DNA of 64,000 bases, taken from contig CAVSZZ010000002.1 of assembly GCA_963732595.1 (NCBI GenBank), positions 1,674,001-1,738,000 on the forward strand, given 5' to 3'. The notes beneath the pieces were generated by a model. That model saw nothing but the letters and a program-made list of their open reading frames with translations. It was not told the DNA's origin and made no database searches. This document shows positions 1 to 8,457 of this stretch, piece by piece. A program made the translations under genes and the position numbers. The stretch's first letter is position 1. Each line of letters opens with the position of its first letter. This DNA is from JAFGXF01 sp963732595. Lineage in GTDB: Bacteria > Chloroflexota > Anaerolineae > Anaerolineales > Anaerolineaceae.

Positions 1-988
1 TTCCACCCGCACCGTTTTCTGAATCATTATTATAAAGGGTCACGTTGGTCAGATAGGATGTGCCATTTAGTTCCAATCCACCGCCGGTTGAATTGCTGAC
101 ATTATCCTGAAAGGTGCTGTCGACCACCGTCAGAGAAGCGGAGCTGTTGAAAAAACCGCCGCCGAGACCTGACTCATTGCCAATAAATAGCGTACGCTCA
201 ATCTGGGATGTACCACCATTCCAGATAGCGACCCCGCCACCAAGATTAGTGGCGTAATTGGTTGCGATGGTTGAATCAATAATCGTGAGTGTATTATTGT
301 TGGTGGAAATACCGCCGCCTTTGTATGCGTCGTTATGTTGGATCAGTGACTCTTCGATTGTCAATGACGCACCTGGCCCACCGTATATTCCGCCACCGAC
401 ATCACTCGTCGTGCTTCCTCCGACGATATTGTCGCTGATCGTAACCCGGTTGCTTGTGAATAAATTGTGACCACTGACCCGAATTCCGCCACCACCACCT
501 TCACCGCTGGCCAGCTTGCCGTTACGAATGCGCAGATCATTGATGGAAAGTGTTGACTCATAGTAAAGATGGTCGATGACCCGGTCGGTCAGGTTGCCGT
601 CCAGAATCGTAGCTGACTGACTGGTCCCCTGCAGCGTGACATTCGGATGAATGATATCCAGGTCGCCGGAAGCATTGGCATCCTCGGTTGCGCTGACACT
701 GTTGTAATTAAGGAGATAGATACCGTCAGGAATGGCGATGATAAAGCTGTTCGCAATATCCCCATTGGCATGATTGATCGCGCCCCTCAGGGAGCAATCG
801 AGGGGGGTGCCATCCACGCAGGCTGAGAGAGTCCCATCATCTGTGGTTGTATCCACATTTAGGGTGACTGTGTCCCCTGGGGCACTTGAGGCGAATTGGA
901 TGAACTGGGGGGAAAAGCCGAATACCAAGGTACTAACAATCATAACGCGCAAGATCAATGAAACAGGCTTGCTTTGGTGTGCGATCAT
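1..988 (-). CDS. CSLREA-type secreted beta-helix protein, 3' end outside window
   Basis: The reading frame is open from an ATG at 988 to the window edge, at least 329 residues. GGAGGG lies 5 nt before the ATG. Residues 1-34 form a signal peptide. The CSLRGA motif at residues 65-70 is a variant of the CSLREA motif that marks this family near the N-terminus. After it come imperfect repeats rich in Gly-Gly-Gly turns and Asn/Thr/Ser ladders, typical of a right-handed parallel beta-helix. The likely role is an exported surface protein; the ligand is unknown. The C-terminal choice-of-anchor region is not in the window. It is followed on the same strand order by a close paralog upstream (1189-2766). 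Confidence 0.85.
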   Translation of the reverse strand, partial: MIAHQSKPVSLILRVMIVSTLVFGFSPQFIQFASSAPGDTVTLNVDTTTDDGTLSACVDGTPLDCSLRGAINHANGDIANSFIIAIPDGIYLLNYNSVSATEDANASGDLDIIHPNVTLQGTSQSATILDGNLTDRVIDHLYYESTLSINDLRIRNGKLASGEGGGGGIRVSGHNLFTSNRVTISDNIVGGSTTSDVGGGIYGGPGASLTIEESLIQHNDAYKGGGISTNNNTLTIIDSTIATNYATNLGGGVAIWNGGTSQIERTLFIGNESGLGGGFFNSSASLTVVDSTFQDNVSNSTGGGLELNGTSYLTNVTLYNNDSENGAGG

Positions 989-1111
989 GTTACCCTCCAG
1001 ATAGGATTGTCCATGTTGATGCCGCGTTGAGAGCTTAACTATACGTGATTCTTCTCTTAAGCACAAGGAAATGGATCGATTTGCATCTGCTCAAGAACTA
1101 TTGACCGGGAT

Positions 1112-1145
1112 AAAAAACCGCCTGGACTCAAGCCGGGCGGTTTTT
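1112..1145 (-). terminator. Rho-independent terminator of the 1189-2766 gene
   Basis: A 13-bp GC-rich hairpin with a short loop is followed on the minus strand by a run of T. It lies 43 nt past the stop codon of the 1189-2766 gene. A-runs and T-runs flank both sides, so it could work in both directions. Confidence 0.85.
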
Positions 1146-1188
1146 ACATTCATAAAGTTATCCCGATAAAAATTGTGATGCCAGCTTT

Positions 1189-2766
1189 TCAATATGTCAA
1201 TGGCCTGATCACGAGGGGCAGCCACACACTGGGCGGGTAGAACTCGAATGACCCGATGTCGCAGATCGCTCTTGGGACGTTATCTCCATCGATCGGCCTA
1301 AGAAGCCAGCGCTGGTCAGATGAGCTGCAGCCGTCCGGATTGGCATGATCGATGGCAGGGCTGGTGGCCATCAAAGCCATTGTGGCCGTGGGACCGCCAA
1401 AATCTCCCAGCGGTCTCACCAGCGGGTCGACTCCGGTTTGATCGCCGGGCTCGGTGAGGTTGCAGGAGGTATCATTGGACAGGTTGTAGCCCAGGCTGGT
1501 CCAGGTGGCCGGGGTTGAAATGGAACAGACATGCACAGAGCCACCCGAGTTGGCGTCGGCAAAGATCGAGTTCGAGACGCTGACATGTGAATTGATACCG
1601 GTGATGATGCTATTACCGGAGTCAGGTGGGGTGATATTCCCGGCCACGGTCACATGGTTCATGCTGAGGGTGCCATCACCTACACAATTAATGGCAGAAC
1701 CAGTAGTTGCACTGTTATCCGTGATAGTCACATTATTCATGGTGAGCGTGGAAGGCAAGTTATACAACCGGATGGCGCCGCCAGCGTTGACGGCACTGTT
1801 GTTATTCAGGGTTACGCTGGTCAGCGTGGTGGACCCAAGCAGCTCTAGTGCGCCACCGCCCTCAAGAGTGGCGCTGTTATGAGCGAAAGTGCTGTCGGTG
1901 ATGGTCAGGGTGCCGTTATTAAAGATTGCTCCGCCATAGGGAGCCGAGTTGTAAGAAAATGAAGTGTCATTGATGGTGATCCTCCCGTCAACCATTCCAA
2001 GACCGCCGGAGTGACAGGTTGCCTGGTTATTTTCAAATATGGAGTGGTAAATCCCCAGTGTTGGATTGGCGGCGTATGCACCACCACCTATACAGGCCTG
2101 ATTGTCCTGAATAATAGCATGATCGATGCTGATATTGCCTCCGGTACTCACGAACAAGCCACCGCCATTATCGAGCGAGTCATTCGTTCCGTTGGAGATA
2201 TTGCCGCTTATTTTCACGCGATCCAATTCAAGATTGACATTATAGGTGACATACACACCTGCGCCACCACCGGAACCGGATAACAGCCTGCCATTTCGGA
2301 TGGTCAGATCGGTGATGGTCAGGTTGCCGGTATCATTCCTAAGATACTGGATGACCCGGTCGGTGAGGTTGCCATCCAGGATGGTCAGAAGCATCCCTGC
2401 GCCATGTAGTTCCATGTGGGGATTGAGAATATCCAAATCCCCAGTGACGTTGGAGTCCTCAGCTGTGGCGGGTTGATTGTAATTCAGGGGGTAGAGCCCG
2501 GCGGGGATGTCAATATGATAGCCATTGACAAGGTTGGCGGGTTGATTAGTCAGGTCGATTGCCCCGCGCAGGCTGCAATCATCGTCATCATCAGTTTCCA
2601 GGCACCCTGTATTAGTATGAGAATCTGTTTGGGTATCAACCGTCAGGATGATCGGCACGCTGGCCGAGACTGGATGAATACTGCCCGGGGCCAGGCTGGT
2701 TATGAGCAGGCTGGCCAACAGGATCAGGCCGATCATTCGACTGTGATGACTCTTGTAATCATTCAT
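1189..2766 (-). CDS. CSLREA / choice-of-anchor Q-type secreted beta-helix protein
   Basis: This 525-residue protein has a signal peptide (residues 1-36), the family motif CSLRGAI at 64-70, and a long beta-helix with repeated GGGA/GGGL turns. Near the C-terminus sits the ICDIGSFEF motif, the conserved end of the choice-of-anchor Q domain. The last residues, VWLPLVIRPLTY, contain a short tag shared with other secreted proteins in this window. The start at 2766 is preferred to the ATG at 2778, because that ATG lies inside the Shine-Dalgarno sequence GAGGTGG. It ends before a strong terminator. It is paralogous to the gene at 1-988 and to three genes at 23.5-28.8 kb. Confidence 0.87.
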   Translation of the reverse strand: MNDYKSHHSRMIGLILLASLLITSLAPGSIHPVSASVPIILTVDTQTDSHTNTGCLETDDDDDCSLRGAIDLTNQPANLVNGYHIDIPAGLYPLNYNQPATAEDSNVTGDLDILNPHMELHGAGMLLTILDGNLTDRVIQYLRNDTGNLTITDLTIRNGRLLSGSGGGAGVYVTYNVNLELDRVKISGNISNGTNDSLDNGGGLFVSTGGNISIDHAIIQDNQACIGGGAYAANPTLGIYHSIFENNQATCHSGGLGMVDGRITINDTSFSYNSAPYGGAIFNNGTLTITDSTFAHNSATLEGGGALELLGSTTLTSVTLNNNSAVNAGGAIRLYNLPSTLTMNNVTITDNSATTGSAINCVGDGTLSMNHVTVAGNITPPDSGNSIITGINSHVSVSNSIFADANSGGSVHVCSISTPATWTSLGYNLSNDTSCNLTEPGDQTGVDPLVRPLGDFGGPTATMALMATSPAIDHANPDGCSSSDQRWLLRPIDGDNVPRAICDIGSFEFYPPSVWLPLVIRPLTY

Positions 2767-2929
2767 GATCCACCTCATTTATAGATTGACATCAGGATTG
2801 GAATACGTTGACAATATGCCCGATCATGCCGGAGCGCAAGGTTTTGGAGCTGCACCGAAAACAGGGTAAAAGCCCGATCACCGAAAAAAACTGAGCAACG
2901 GATGATCCCGGTTGAGTATTTTGTGCGGA

Positions 2930-2935
2930 TATAAT
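2930..2935 (+). promoter_or_regulatory. -10 box of a likely leaderless promoter
   Basis: Perfect TATAAT ending 7 nt before the ATG at 2943. Transcription would start at or next to the start codon. No Shine-Dalgarno sequence is present. Confidence 0.6.
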
Positions 2936-2942
2936 AGTGTTC

Positions 2943-3473
2943 ATGCCGTACGCGGTTCACCTCTTCTTCGATGATGCGACCGACCGGACCATCCGTGCCA
3001 TCTGGCAGGAAATGACCGACAGCGGGGTGGCGCCATACCTGGGCATCTCCGGCAACCGGCCGCATATCAGCCTGGTGCTGTGTGACGAACTTGACCCGGG
3101 TGACTGCGAGCGGCGCTTGAAGGATTTTTCCACACGCTTCAAATCAATGCCGATTTCTTTTCAGACGCTTGGCATCTTTCCGAACTCGACAGTCTTCACT
3201 GGACCCGTGGTGACACGTGAACTGTTGCATCTGCATCGAGAGGTGGATGGGCTGCTGGATGGCTGCTGCAAGTGGCCGGCGTTCGAATATTACCGCCCGG
3301 GCAGGTGGATCCCGCATTGCACGCTGGCCATGGAGTTCGAGGCAAGTCGCTTGAATGATGTACTTGAGATCGCCTCCCACCTCAAGCTGCCCTTGAACGG
3401 CCAGATCGTTGGGCTCGGTGTAATTGAATTTCGCCCGGTAAAGCATCTGTTTGCTTTTTCGCTAGGTAATTAA
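2943..3473 (+). CDS. 2'-5' RNA ligase family protein (2H phosphoesterase)
   Basis: The protein has 176 residues, the usual size for single-domain 2H phosphoesterases. The two catalytic H-x-S/T-x motifs are visible as HISL at residues 41-44 and HCTL at 125-128, about 80 residues apart as expected. Family members ligate or hydrolyse 2',5'- or 2',3'-cyclic phosphodiester bonds in RNA or nucleotides; the substrate here cannot be told. A GTG at 2937 lies in the same frame, but the TATAAT box just upstream points to the ATG at 2943 as the start of a leaderless message. The gene stands alone between minus-strand and plus-strand neighbours. Confidence 0.88.
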   Translation: MPYAVHLFFDDATDRTIRAIWQEMTDSGVAPYLGISGNRPHISLVLCDELDPGDCERRLKDFSTRFKSMPISFQTLGIFPNSTVFTGPVVTRELLHLHREVDGLLDGCCKWPAFEYYRPGRWIPHCTLAMEFEASRLNDVLEIASHLKLPLNGQIVGLGVIEFRPVKHLFAFSLGN

Positions 3474-3497
3474 TTATTCCCTAAAGGCGCAGTTCCA

Positions 3498-3530
3498 AAG
3501 GACACAACGTGGTCCGCTGTGCCCCTACGA
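3498..3530 (+). repeat. Dispersed intergenic repeat, left copy
   Basis: Contains TGCCCCTACGA at 3520-3530. The exact reverse complement occurs at 4967-4977, so an 11-bp inverted pair brackets the gene at 3551-4942. Confidence 0.5.
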
Positions 3531-3550
3531 TTTCATGGTTGGAGGATCAA

Positions 3551-4942
3551 ATGAAACTAACCACCTTATTGCTGGTCATTCTGATCGCATTTGCCATCCC
3601 TGTTCGAGCCGCCGCTGATATCGCCCCGCCACAACAACCACCCGGCTTTAACCCGGAACCAGGTAATGAACTAACACAAGTGCGTATGCTGGCCGAAACC
3701 GTGATACTTGATGTACCGGTGGCTGACCCGCCGGTAGCGCATGTCAGCGCAAATTTCACCATGCATAACCTTGGTGACCACACCGAGGACATGGTTGTGA
3801 GTTTCCCAATTACATTTACTGAAGTAAATTGCACTTTACCCGAGATTGAAAATGTGAGGATAAAAGTGAATGGCCGCAGCGCTGTCTTCGAGCGCATTGT
3901 GAGCCCTGTTACTCTGTGTGGATCCGAGCAGGATTATTATGCTAACGCCGAATTCGATGTCAGCTTTCCACCCGGCGAAGATGTCAGGATATCGGTTTCC
4001 TATGATCTGGATGGCACCGGTTATGAGTATGAAACATATACTAACTTCTATTACATCCTGTCCACCGGTGCTGGATGGAAAGGCACGATCGGGTCAGGCG
4101 AGATCATCTTGCGTCTACCCTATGACGCCAATCCTAAAAACGTCATCCTGGATGACCCCATGAATAAAACGCAGGGTGCCTCCCAGGGTACACCTGAATT
4201 CGCAGGGCGCGAAGCGCGCTGGAAGTTCACAGAACTCGAGCCAACCTCTTCTGACAACCTTACATTCGACATTGTCAAACCGTTAATTTGGAACCAGGTG
4301 GTCATCGAGCTGGATAAGGTCACACAAAACCCACAGGATGGGGAGGCCTGGGGATTCCTGGGGAAAGCATACAAGCAGGCGTTGTTTGCCTCGGGCAAAG
4401 GATACCCGCGGGTTGACGCTGCTGCTTCTGAGCTCTATGTTTTAAGCCGGGAGGCTTACGAGAATGCACTGGCACTCAAACCGGAAGATGGCTTATGGCA
4501 TGCCGGTTATGCTGAATTGCTCCTGGACGAATACTACTGGGCGTCCTGGAATGACCGTTCTTATACCGACGAACTGGACCATGGTCTGCGGGAACTTGAT
4601 CTGGCTGCGAGGCTTGCCCCGGAGGCGCCCAAGGTGAAGGAGTTGGTCGAAGAGTACCTCTACTTGTTTCCCGAATATATCGTGCAGCAGTCGGACGGTT
4701 CGCTGGATTTCATCTCATTGACTGCGACGCCCCAGCCCACGCAGGAAGTTGCCACCCTGTTTCCGACCGTTTCCCTGACCCCTCGACTGGCCACGGTCAC
4801 CCCAATCCCTCAAGCGAAACCGACTTCAGCACCTGCCTCCCCGTTATGCGGGGGTGCGGCGTTGGTCCTGGTGCCGTTGGCTTTGGTTCTTCGAGGTCGA
4901 AGGTCAAATGATCCTCCCTACGGAATGCTGACAAGAACGTGA
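3551..4942 (+). CDS. Secreted TPR-containing protein with C-terminal membrane anchor
   Basis: The protein has 463 residues. Residues 1-21 are a signal peptide. A beta-rich extracytoplasmic domain follows (about 35-245), then a helical TPR-like stretch (about 260-390), a Pro/Thr-rich linker, and a C-terminal segment that begins SPLCGGA, continues as one hydrophobic helix and ends in RGRR. That tripartite end resembles CTERM sorting signals such as MYXO-CTERM or CGP-CTERM, though it is no exact match. The start at 3551 has GGAGG 5 nt upstream; an earlier in-frame start at 3509 has none. Function is unknown; it is probably held on the outer face of the membrane. Confidence 0.75.
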   Translation: MKLTTLLLVILIAFAIPVRAAADIAPPQQPPGFNPEPGNELTQVRMLAETVILDVPVADPPVAHVSANFTMHNLGDHTEDMVVSFPITFTEVNCTLPEIENVRIKVNGRSAVFERIVSPVTLCGSEQDYYANAEFDVSFPPGEDVRISVSYDLDGTGYEYETYTNFYYILSTGAGWKGTIGSGEIILRLPYDANPKNVILDDPMNKTQGASQGTPEFAGREARWKFTELEPTSSDNLTFDIVKPLIWNQVVIELDKVTQNPQDGEAWGFLGKAYKQALFASGKGYPRVDAAASELYVLSREAYENALALKPEDGLWHAGYAELLLDEYYWASWNDRSYTDELDHGLRELDLAARLAPEAPKVKELVEEYLYLFPEYIVQQSDGSLDFISLTATPQPTQEVATLFPTVSLTPRLATVTPIPQAKPTSAPASPLCGGAALVLVPLALVLRGRRSNDPPYGMLTRT

Positions 4943-4966
4943 AGGGGTCTATAGTCCGATGACTTG

Positions 4967-4990
4967 TCGTAGGGGCAGGCACGATCCTCT
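4967..4990 (+). repeat. Dispersed intergenic repeat, right copy
   Basis: TCGTAGGGGCA at 4967-4977 is the exact reverse complement of 3520-3530. The rest of 4943-5058 shows no gene. Confidence 0.45.
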
Positions 4991-5058
4991 GGACGCCTCT
5001 GGCGTGAGTCCTTCGGTCGCTTTACGACCTCGGAAACACCGTCTCCCCTTTTTTGTGT

Positions 5059-5740
5059 TCATGTCCGCTGGTTTATCCGCCACCCACCCGGCGAACAGCC
5101 GCGGTTTTTATGCCCCGGAATCTCGACCAATTCTCCCAACTCTGCTTTGACGCCAAACAGTTCGAGGAAAGCCTGATAATCCGCCAGCCAGGCATGCTCC
5201 GCGCTGAAGGAATGCACCAGCAGGATGGCATAGGCTGCATGGAATTCCCGGGCAGTCAGGATGGCCGAGGCAGTGCGGTGCAACAGCTGGTAGCGGGTTT
5301 CGGGTGGCAGTTCCTTCGGAAGCCCAAGCGTGCGGCATAAAAAATCAAAGCGCTCCTGTTTCCCAGGGGTGCCATCCTTCCACCAATACGACAGCATGGG
5401 TCCGAAGGTCTCGGCTACCTTGCCTTCGACCATGATCACGGCCAGCTGCCCATCACCGGCGCGTGCCAGGACGAACAGGTCGTTCTGTGATGGGCGCCCT
5501 CCGGCCGGGGGCAGATCCACCTTGAATTCGGGGATCGCCAGCAGCAAGGTCATCTCACGCAAAGCAGGCTCTGGACGCTTCCTTAAACATCGCCTGTACC
5601 GCGGAGGGGAAACCTTCCGCGTTATCCCAACAATCGGCCAATTCTTTTGCCGAATAACCTGGACGCCATTGTTTGGTGGGCTCGGCCAGTAAATGCTGCC
5701 AGTCATCTGAAGAAGCGGTCGGTATGTAGATGCGTTTCAT
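5059..5740 (-). pseudogene. DUF6946-like protein, one frameshift
   Basis: Two overlapping minus-strand frames make one protein of about 227 residues. The first starts at 5740 with MKRIYIPTASSDDW and runs to about 5570. The second carries LLLAIPEFKV, RPSQNDLFVLAR, VEGKVAE and RYQLLHRTASAI and ends at 5059. The order and motifs fit the DUF6946 family as I remember it; no function is established for it. A change of one base near 5565-5575 would restore the full frame, so this may be a sequencing error rather than a dead gene. No partner gene is apparent. Confidence 0.65.
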
Positions 5741-5842
5741 GAGTGGATCCAGAAAGACGTACTTGCAGGTTGGGGCAAAGTGTGTATCCTTCGAATGAAG
5801 CCCATACTGCAGCCGTAACCTAACAATTAATGGGTCTTGCGA

Positions 5843-6427
5843 TTAAAAGTACTGCGGATATATCTCATGGATACGGTCAAGCGTGCTGACCATATCATCC
5901 ACCGATATGCCCCGGCAGATCGGGTAGTAGGTAGTCTTCTTTTGTCGGGTGGCGATGGAAATCTTGCTGATCTTCGAGGTATTCATTAAGACATCCGCCA
6001 CCTGGCTGTCTCGCGCAGCGAGTTGGATGGTTGGCTGGATACACCGGATCTGGTCGGCGGCGATCTCTTTCTTCTTCCTGAAGCTGAGAAAGCCGGATTT
6101 TTCAATGGTGATCGATTTCCCGGTGATCGTCACATCTTCCTGCAGGAAGGCATTATCCATGGCCTGCCTTGACACCTCAACGAGGATGTAGACTGCCAGA
6201 CCGAGAGCAACGATCAACAGGATGTTGCCCAACCAGGCTGACGGGGGGACGTCCTGGACCACCAACTGACCGATCCGGATAAGACAGAAGAGCGTCACGG
6301 TTACAAGTGCGAGAAGGCTGAGGATGGCAAGCAGGAAAGGTGACCAGTTCTGAGGGTGCTGGGTGGTTATCTTAATACGGTCTTTCAATTCTTCAACGGA
6401 AAAGCTGGATCTGGAGTGCTCTGCCAT
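5843..6427 (-). CDS. Two-TM protein of a four-member tandem paralog family (copy 1)
   Basis: The protein has 194 residues. It follows the layout shared by four genes in this array: an N-terminal beta segment (DRIKITTQHP), two hydrophobic segments (about 29-52 and 64-86), a second beta-rich part containing SITIEKSGF, and a C-terminal helix with CRGISVDDM and RIHEIYPQYF. A cytoplasmic bacterial-PH-like domain interrupted by a TM hairpin is a possible reading, not an established one. The ATG at 6427 has GAGGTGATC 5-13 nt upstream. I do not recognise a named family. Confidence 0.75.
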   Translation of the reverse strand: MAEHSRSSFSVEELKDRIKITTQHPQNWSPFLLAILSLLALVTVTLFCLIRIGQLVVQDVPPSAWLGNILLIVALGLAVYILVEVSRQAMDNAFLQEDVTITGKSITIEKSGFLSFRKKKEIAADQIRCIQPTIQLAARDSQVADVLMNTSKISKISIATRQKKTTYYPICRGISVDDMVSTLDRIHEIYPQYF

Positions 6428-6516
6428 AAGTGATCACCTCTATTTCAATTTGGATATTGAGGCAGGATACTTCCTGTAAGGATCCCCCAATGCATGAATT
6501 ATAACCCAATCAACTG

Positions 6517-7146
6517 TTATGCCCCATCCGGAGGCCAGGTGACTCCTGAAAGCAGCTTCAGCTCTTCAACCAGCGCCTCGAGTTCATCCAGCAACGGACC
6601 TTTAAAGCCGACATCCCGGTAAACCTGAATTGCAGCTCCGTAATACCACATCTGATCATCCCTGCCGGCATTGAAGCGTATCCAGATCTGTTCCCCGATA
6701 TGCTTGTGATCAAAGATGATGGCGCGGGCATTGTCGATCTTGTCGGCCACCGTCACCCGCAGCAGGGCAGGATCATGATGCCTGACTGCATTGAGGTAAC
6801 GCTCTTTACGCTCGCGCCAGGGACCCTTGTCACCGCCCTTGAACCCCTCCACGGTATCCGAGCACAGGGTAACGATCCCGGCCACCTTCCCGCCAAAGCG
6901 GGCTTGAATCTCGTCCACGGTGATCTCCCCCGGCTTGTCCTCCAGCGCATCATGCAGCAGCGCTGCCACCGCCTCGTCCTCGTCTCCACCGTCCTGTATG
7001 ACCAGCGCGCACACATTCAATACGTGCGCCAGGTAGGGCACCTTGCACTTCTTGCGGGTGTCATGTCCGTGAAGCCGGATGGCCAGTTCAAGGGCTTCAA
7101 CCATACGGGGTGAGAGGGTTCCTTCTAGTTCACCTTGCTGTTCCAT
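6517..7146 (-). CDS. HD domain protein, RelA/SpoT-type (p)ppGpp hydrolase-like
   Basis: This 209-residue protein matches the HD_4 hydrolase part of RelA/SpoT without the synthetase or TGS domains, like small alarmone hydrolases. Visible residues are HGHDTRKKCKVPYLAH (about 26-41), the metal-binding HD pair in LLHDALED (63-70) and D135 in VADKIDNAR. The expected reaction is Mn-dependent hydrolysis of a 3'-pyrophosphate nucleotide such as ppGpp; other phosphohydrolase substrates are possible. The start at 7146 is chosen over 7356 because AAGGA precedes it and homology begins there. It overlaps the 3' end of the upstream paralog by 17 nt, so the two are probably cotranscribed. Confidence 0.82.
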   Translation of the reverse strand: MEQQGELEGTLSPRMVEALELAIRLHGHDTRKKCKVPYLAHVLNVCALVIQDGGDEDEAVAALLHDALEDKPGEITVDEIQARFGGKVAGIVTLCSDTVEGFKGGDKGPWRERKERYLNAVRHHDPALLRVTVADKIDNARAIIFDHKHIGEQIWIRFNAGRDDQMWYYGAAIQVYRDVGFKGPLLDELEALVEELKLLSGVTWPPDGA

Positions 7147-7780
7147 GCCTGTCAATCCTTTTTCGTGTCCATCGCATACCCGCCCAACCACCGCAGCGGT
7201 GTTGTAACTTAAGCTTTTTTCCCTGGTAGCGCGGAAAGCGTTCATGGATCCTGGCCAGTACGGCCATCGCATCAGCCTCGCTGATCCCACGGCAGAAAGC
7301 GGGCAATGCAATTGGTTTGAATCGGGTGGACAGCTCCCCGGCGAATGTGAGTTCAAGGTAGAGAATCCGGTTGAATCCGGCCATCGACTGACAGATATAT
7401 TTTACCTGTGCCGACGGGATGGTGGCCTGTTGTTTGATCCTGCCCGGACCATTTCGTACGATTGATACCGACTGTCCATCGATCATGATGGTCTCGCGAT
7501 CCATGAGAGATTCAAAAACATGCAGCACCCGCCAGATCGTACTGGATAGCAGGTAGATGATCGTTATCCCAAGGACGATCCAACTCGCAAGCGACAGTTC
7601 TCGCCCTTGCTGATGCATCTCCTGCAACAGGTGACTCACCCAGGACGCGAATCCGATGTAAACCATTATGATGAAACTCGAGCGGATGGCGTTGAAGGTA
7701 TCCTGTTTACCCTGCCAGGTGATACGCAATCCTTGAGCGGTCTCGTCGATCGTTGGTGGGTTTTGGAAATTGGTAGCCAT
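7130..7780 (-). CDS. Two-TM protein of the tandem paralog family (copy 2)
   Basis: This 216-residue copy has the family N-terminus (IDETAQGLRITWQGK), two TM segments (about 33-55 and 65-85), the middle beta part (IMIDGQSVSIVRNG) and the signature FCRGISEADAMAVLARIHERFPRY. It carries an extra basic tail of about 25 residues after the point where copies 1 and 3 end; the tail overlaps the HD gene by 17 nt, so it may come from loss of an original stop codon. TATAAA ends 8 nt before the ATG and no Shine-Dalgarno is seen, which suggests a leaderless start. Confidence 0.75.
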   Translation of the reverse strand: MATNFQNPPTIDETAQGLRITWQGKQDTFNAIRSSFIIMVYIGFASWVSHLLQEMHQQGRELSLASWIVLGITIIYLLSSTIWRVLHVFESLMDRETIMIDGQSVSIVRNGPGRIKQQATIPSAQVKYICQSMAGFNRILYLELTFAGELSTRFKPIALPAFCRGISEADAMAVLARIHERFPRYQGKKLKLQHRCGGWAGMRWTRKRIDRHGTAR

Positions 7781-7788
7781 GACTGCTA

Positions 7789-7794
7789 TTTATA
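7789..7794 (-). promoter_or_regulatory. -10 box of a likely leaderless promoter
   Basis: TATAAA on the minus strand, 8 nt before the ATG at 7780. Confidence 0.45.
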
Positions 7795-7872
7795 ATGCTT
7801 TGGGCTTCAATAGCACCCTGGATTATTGATGCGTTAAATTCCAGATAGCGGTAGATTGGGATTCGATGCAGA

Positions 7873-8457
7873 TCATACTTTGATATCCCGGTAATGGGGG
7901 AAACGCTCATGGATCCTGCCCAGTACGACCGCCGCATCCGCCTCACTGATCCCGCGGCAAAAGACCTGGTCCATCCCCAGACGATAGCGTGTCAGAGCGT
8001 CCCCGCCCACCGAGAAGACCGGGTATAAGCCACGCGTGACACCTGTGTTCATGCTGCGGATGCTCTGGATCTTTTCTGCCGGGTAAGCGACTTCGCGCTG
8101 GATGTTCATGAAGCCGGAGCGCCTGATCGTCAATGCCTGGTCGTCGATGTGGACGATCTCGTGCGCCAGCAGAGCGCCGGTCATGTCTTTCAGACGCCGG
8201 TAGAGGCGGTAAATCATGTAGGCTGCCAGGAGTATGACCATGACGAGAGTCAGGGTCTGCGAGAGCAACTCGCCATAGGCACCGTTAATGGCGTAGTAGA
8301 GGATGATCCCGATCACGACCAGGTTCAACAGGATCGAGAAGGCATTGCTGGTGAAACGCCCCCAATCCTTTTTGCCCTGCCAGGTGATCTTGAGACCTGT
8401 CAGGGTGTCTTCGAGCGTGTAAGGCGGGGTGGTGGAGTTGGTCAGGTCGGTGGTCAT
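7873..8457 (-). CDS. Two-TM protein of the tandem paralog family (copy 3)
   Basis: The protein has 194 residues and the full family layout: YTLEDTLTGLKITWQGKK near the N-terminus, two TM segments (about 36-58 and 66-84), VHIDDQALTIRRSGF, and FCRGISEADAAVVLGRIHER at the end. The start at 8457 forms an ATGA overlap with the stop codon of copy 4, so translation of the two is probably coupled. A longer reading from 8583 would lie inside copy 4 and is not supported. The conserved Cys and Arg of CRGIS are present. Function unknown. Confidence 0.78.
   Translation of the reverse strand: MTTDLTNSTTPPYTLEDTLTGLKITWQGKKDWGRFTSNAFSILLNLVVIGIILYYAINGAYGELLSQTLTLVMVILLAAYMIYRLYRRLKDMTGALLAHEIVHIDDQALTIRRSGFMNIQREVAYPAEKIQSIRSMNTGVTRGLYPVFSVGGDALTRYRLGMDQVFCRGISEADAAVVLGRIHERFPHYRDIKV

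Noticed and set aside
1505..2784. Several open frames of 60-125 codons on the plus strand
   Set aside because: They are antisense shadows of the beta-helix gene, whose repetitive codons leave open frames on the other strand.
2937..2945. GTG start two codons before the 2H phosphoesterase ATG
   Set aside because: It lies 1 nt after the TATAAT box and would be upstream of the transcript start.
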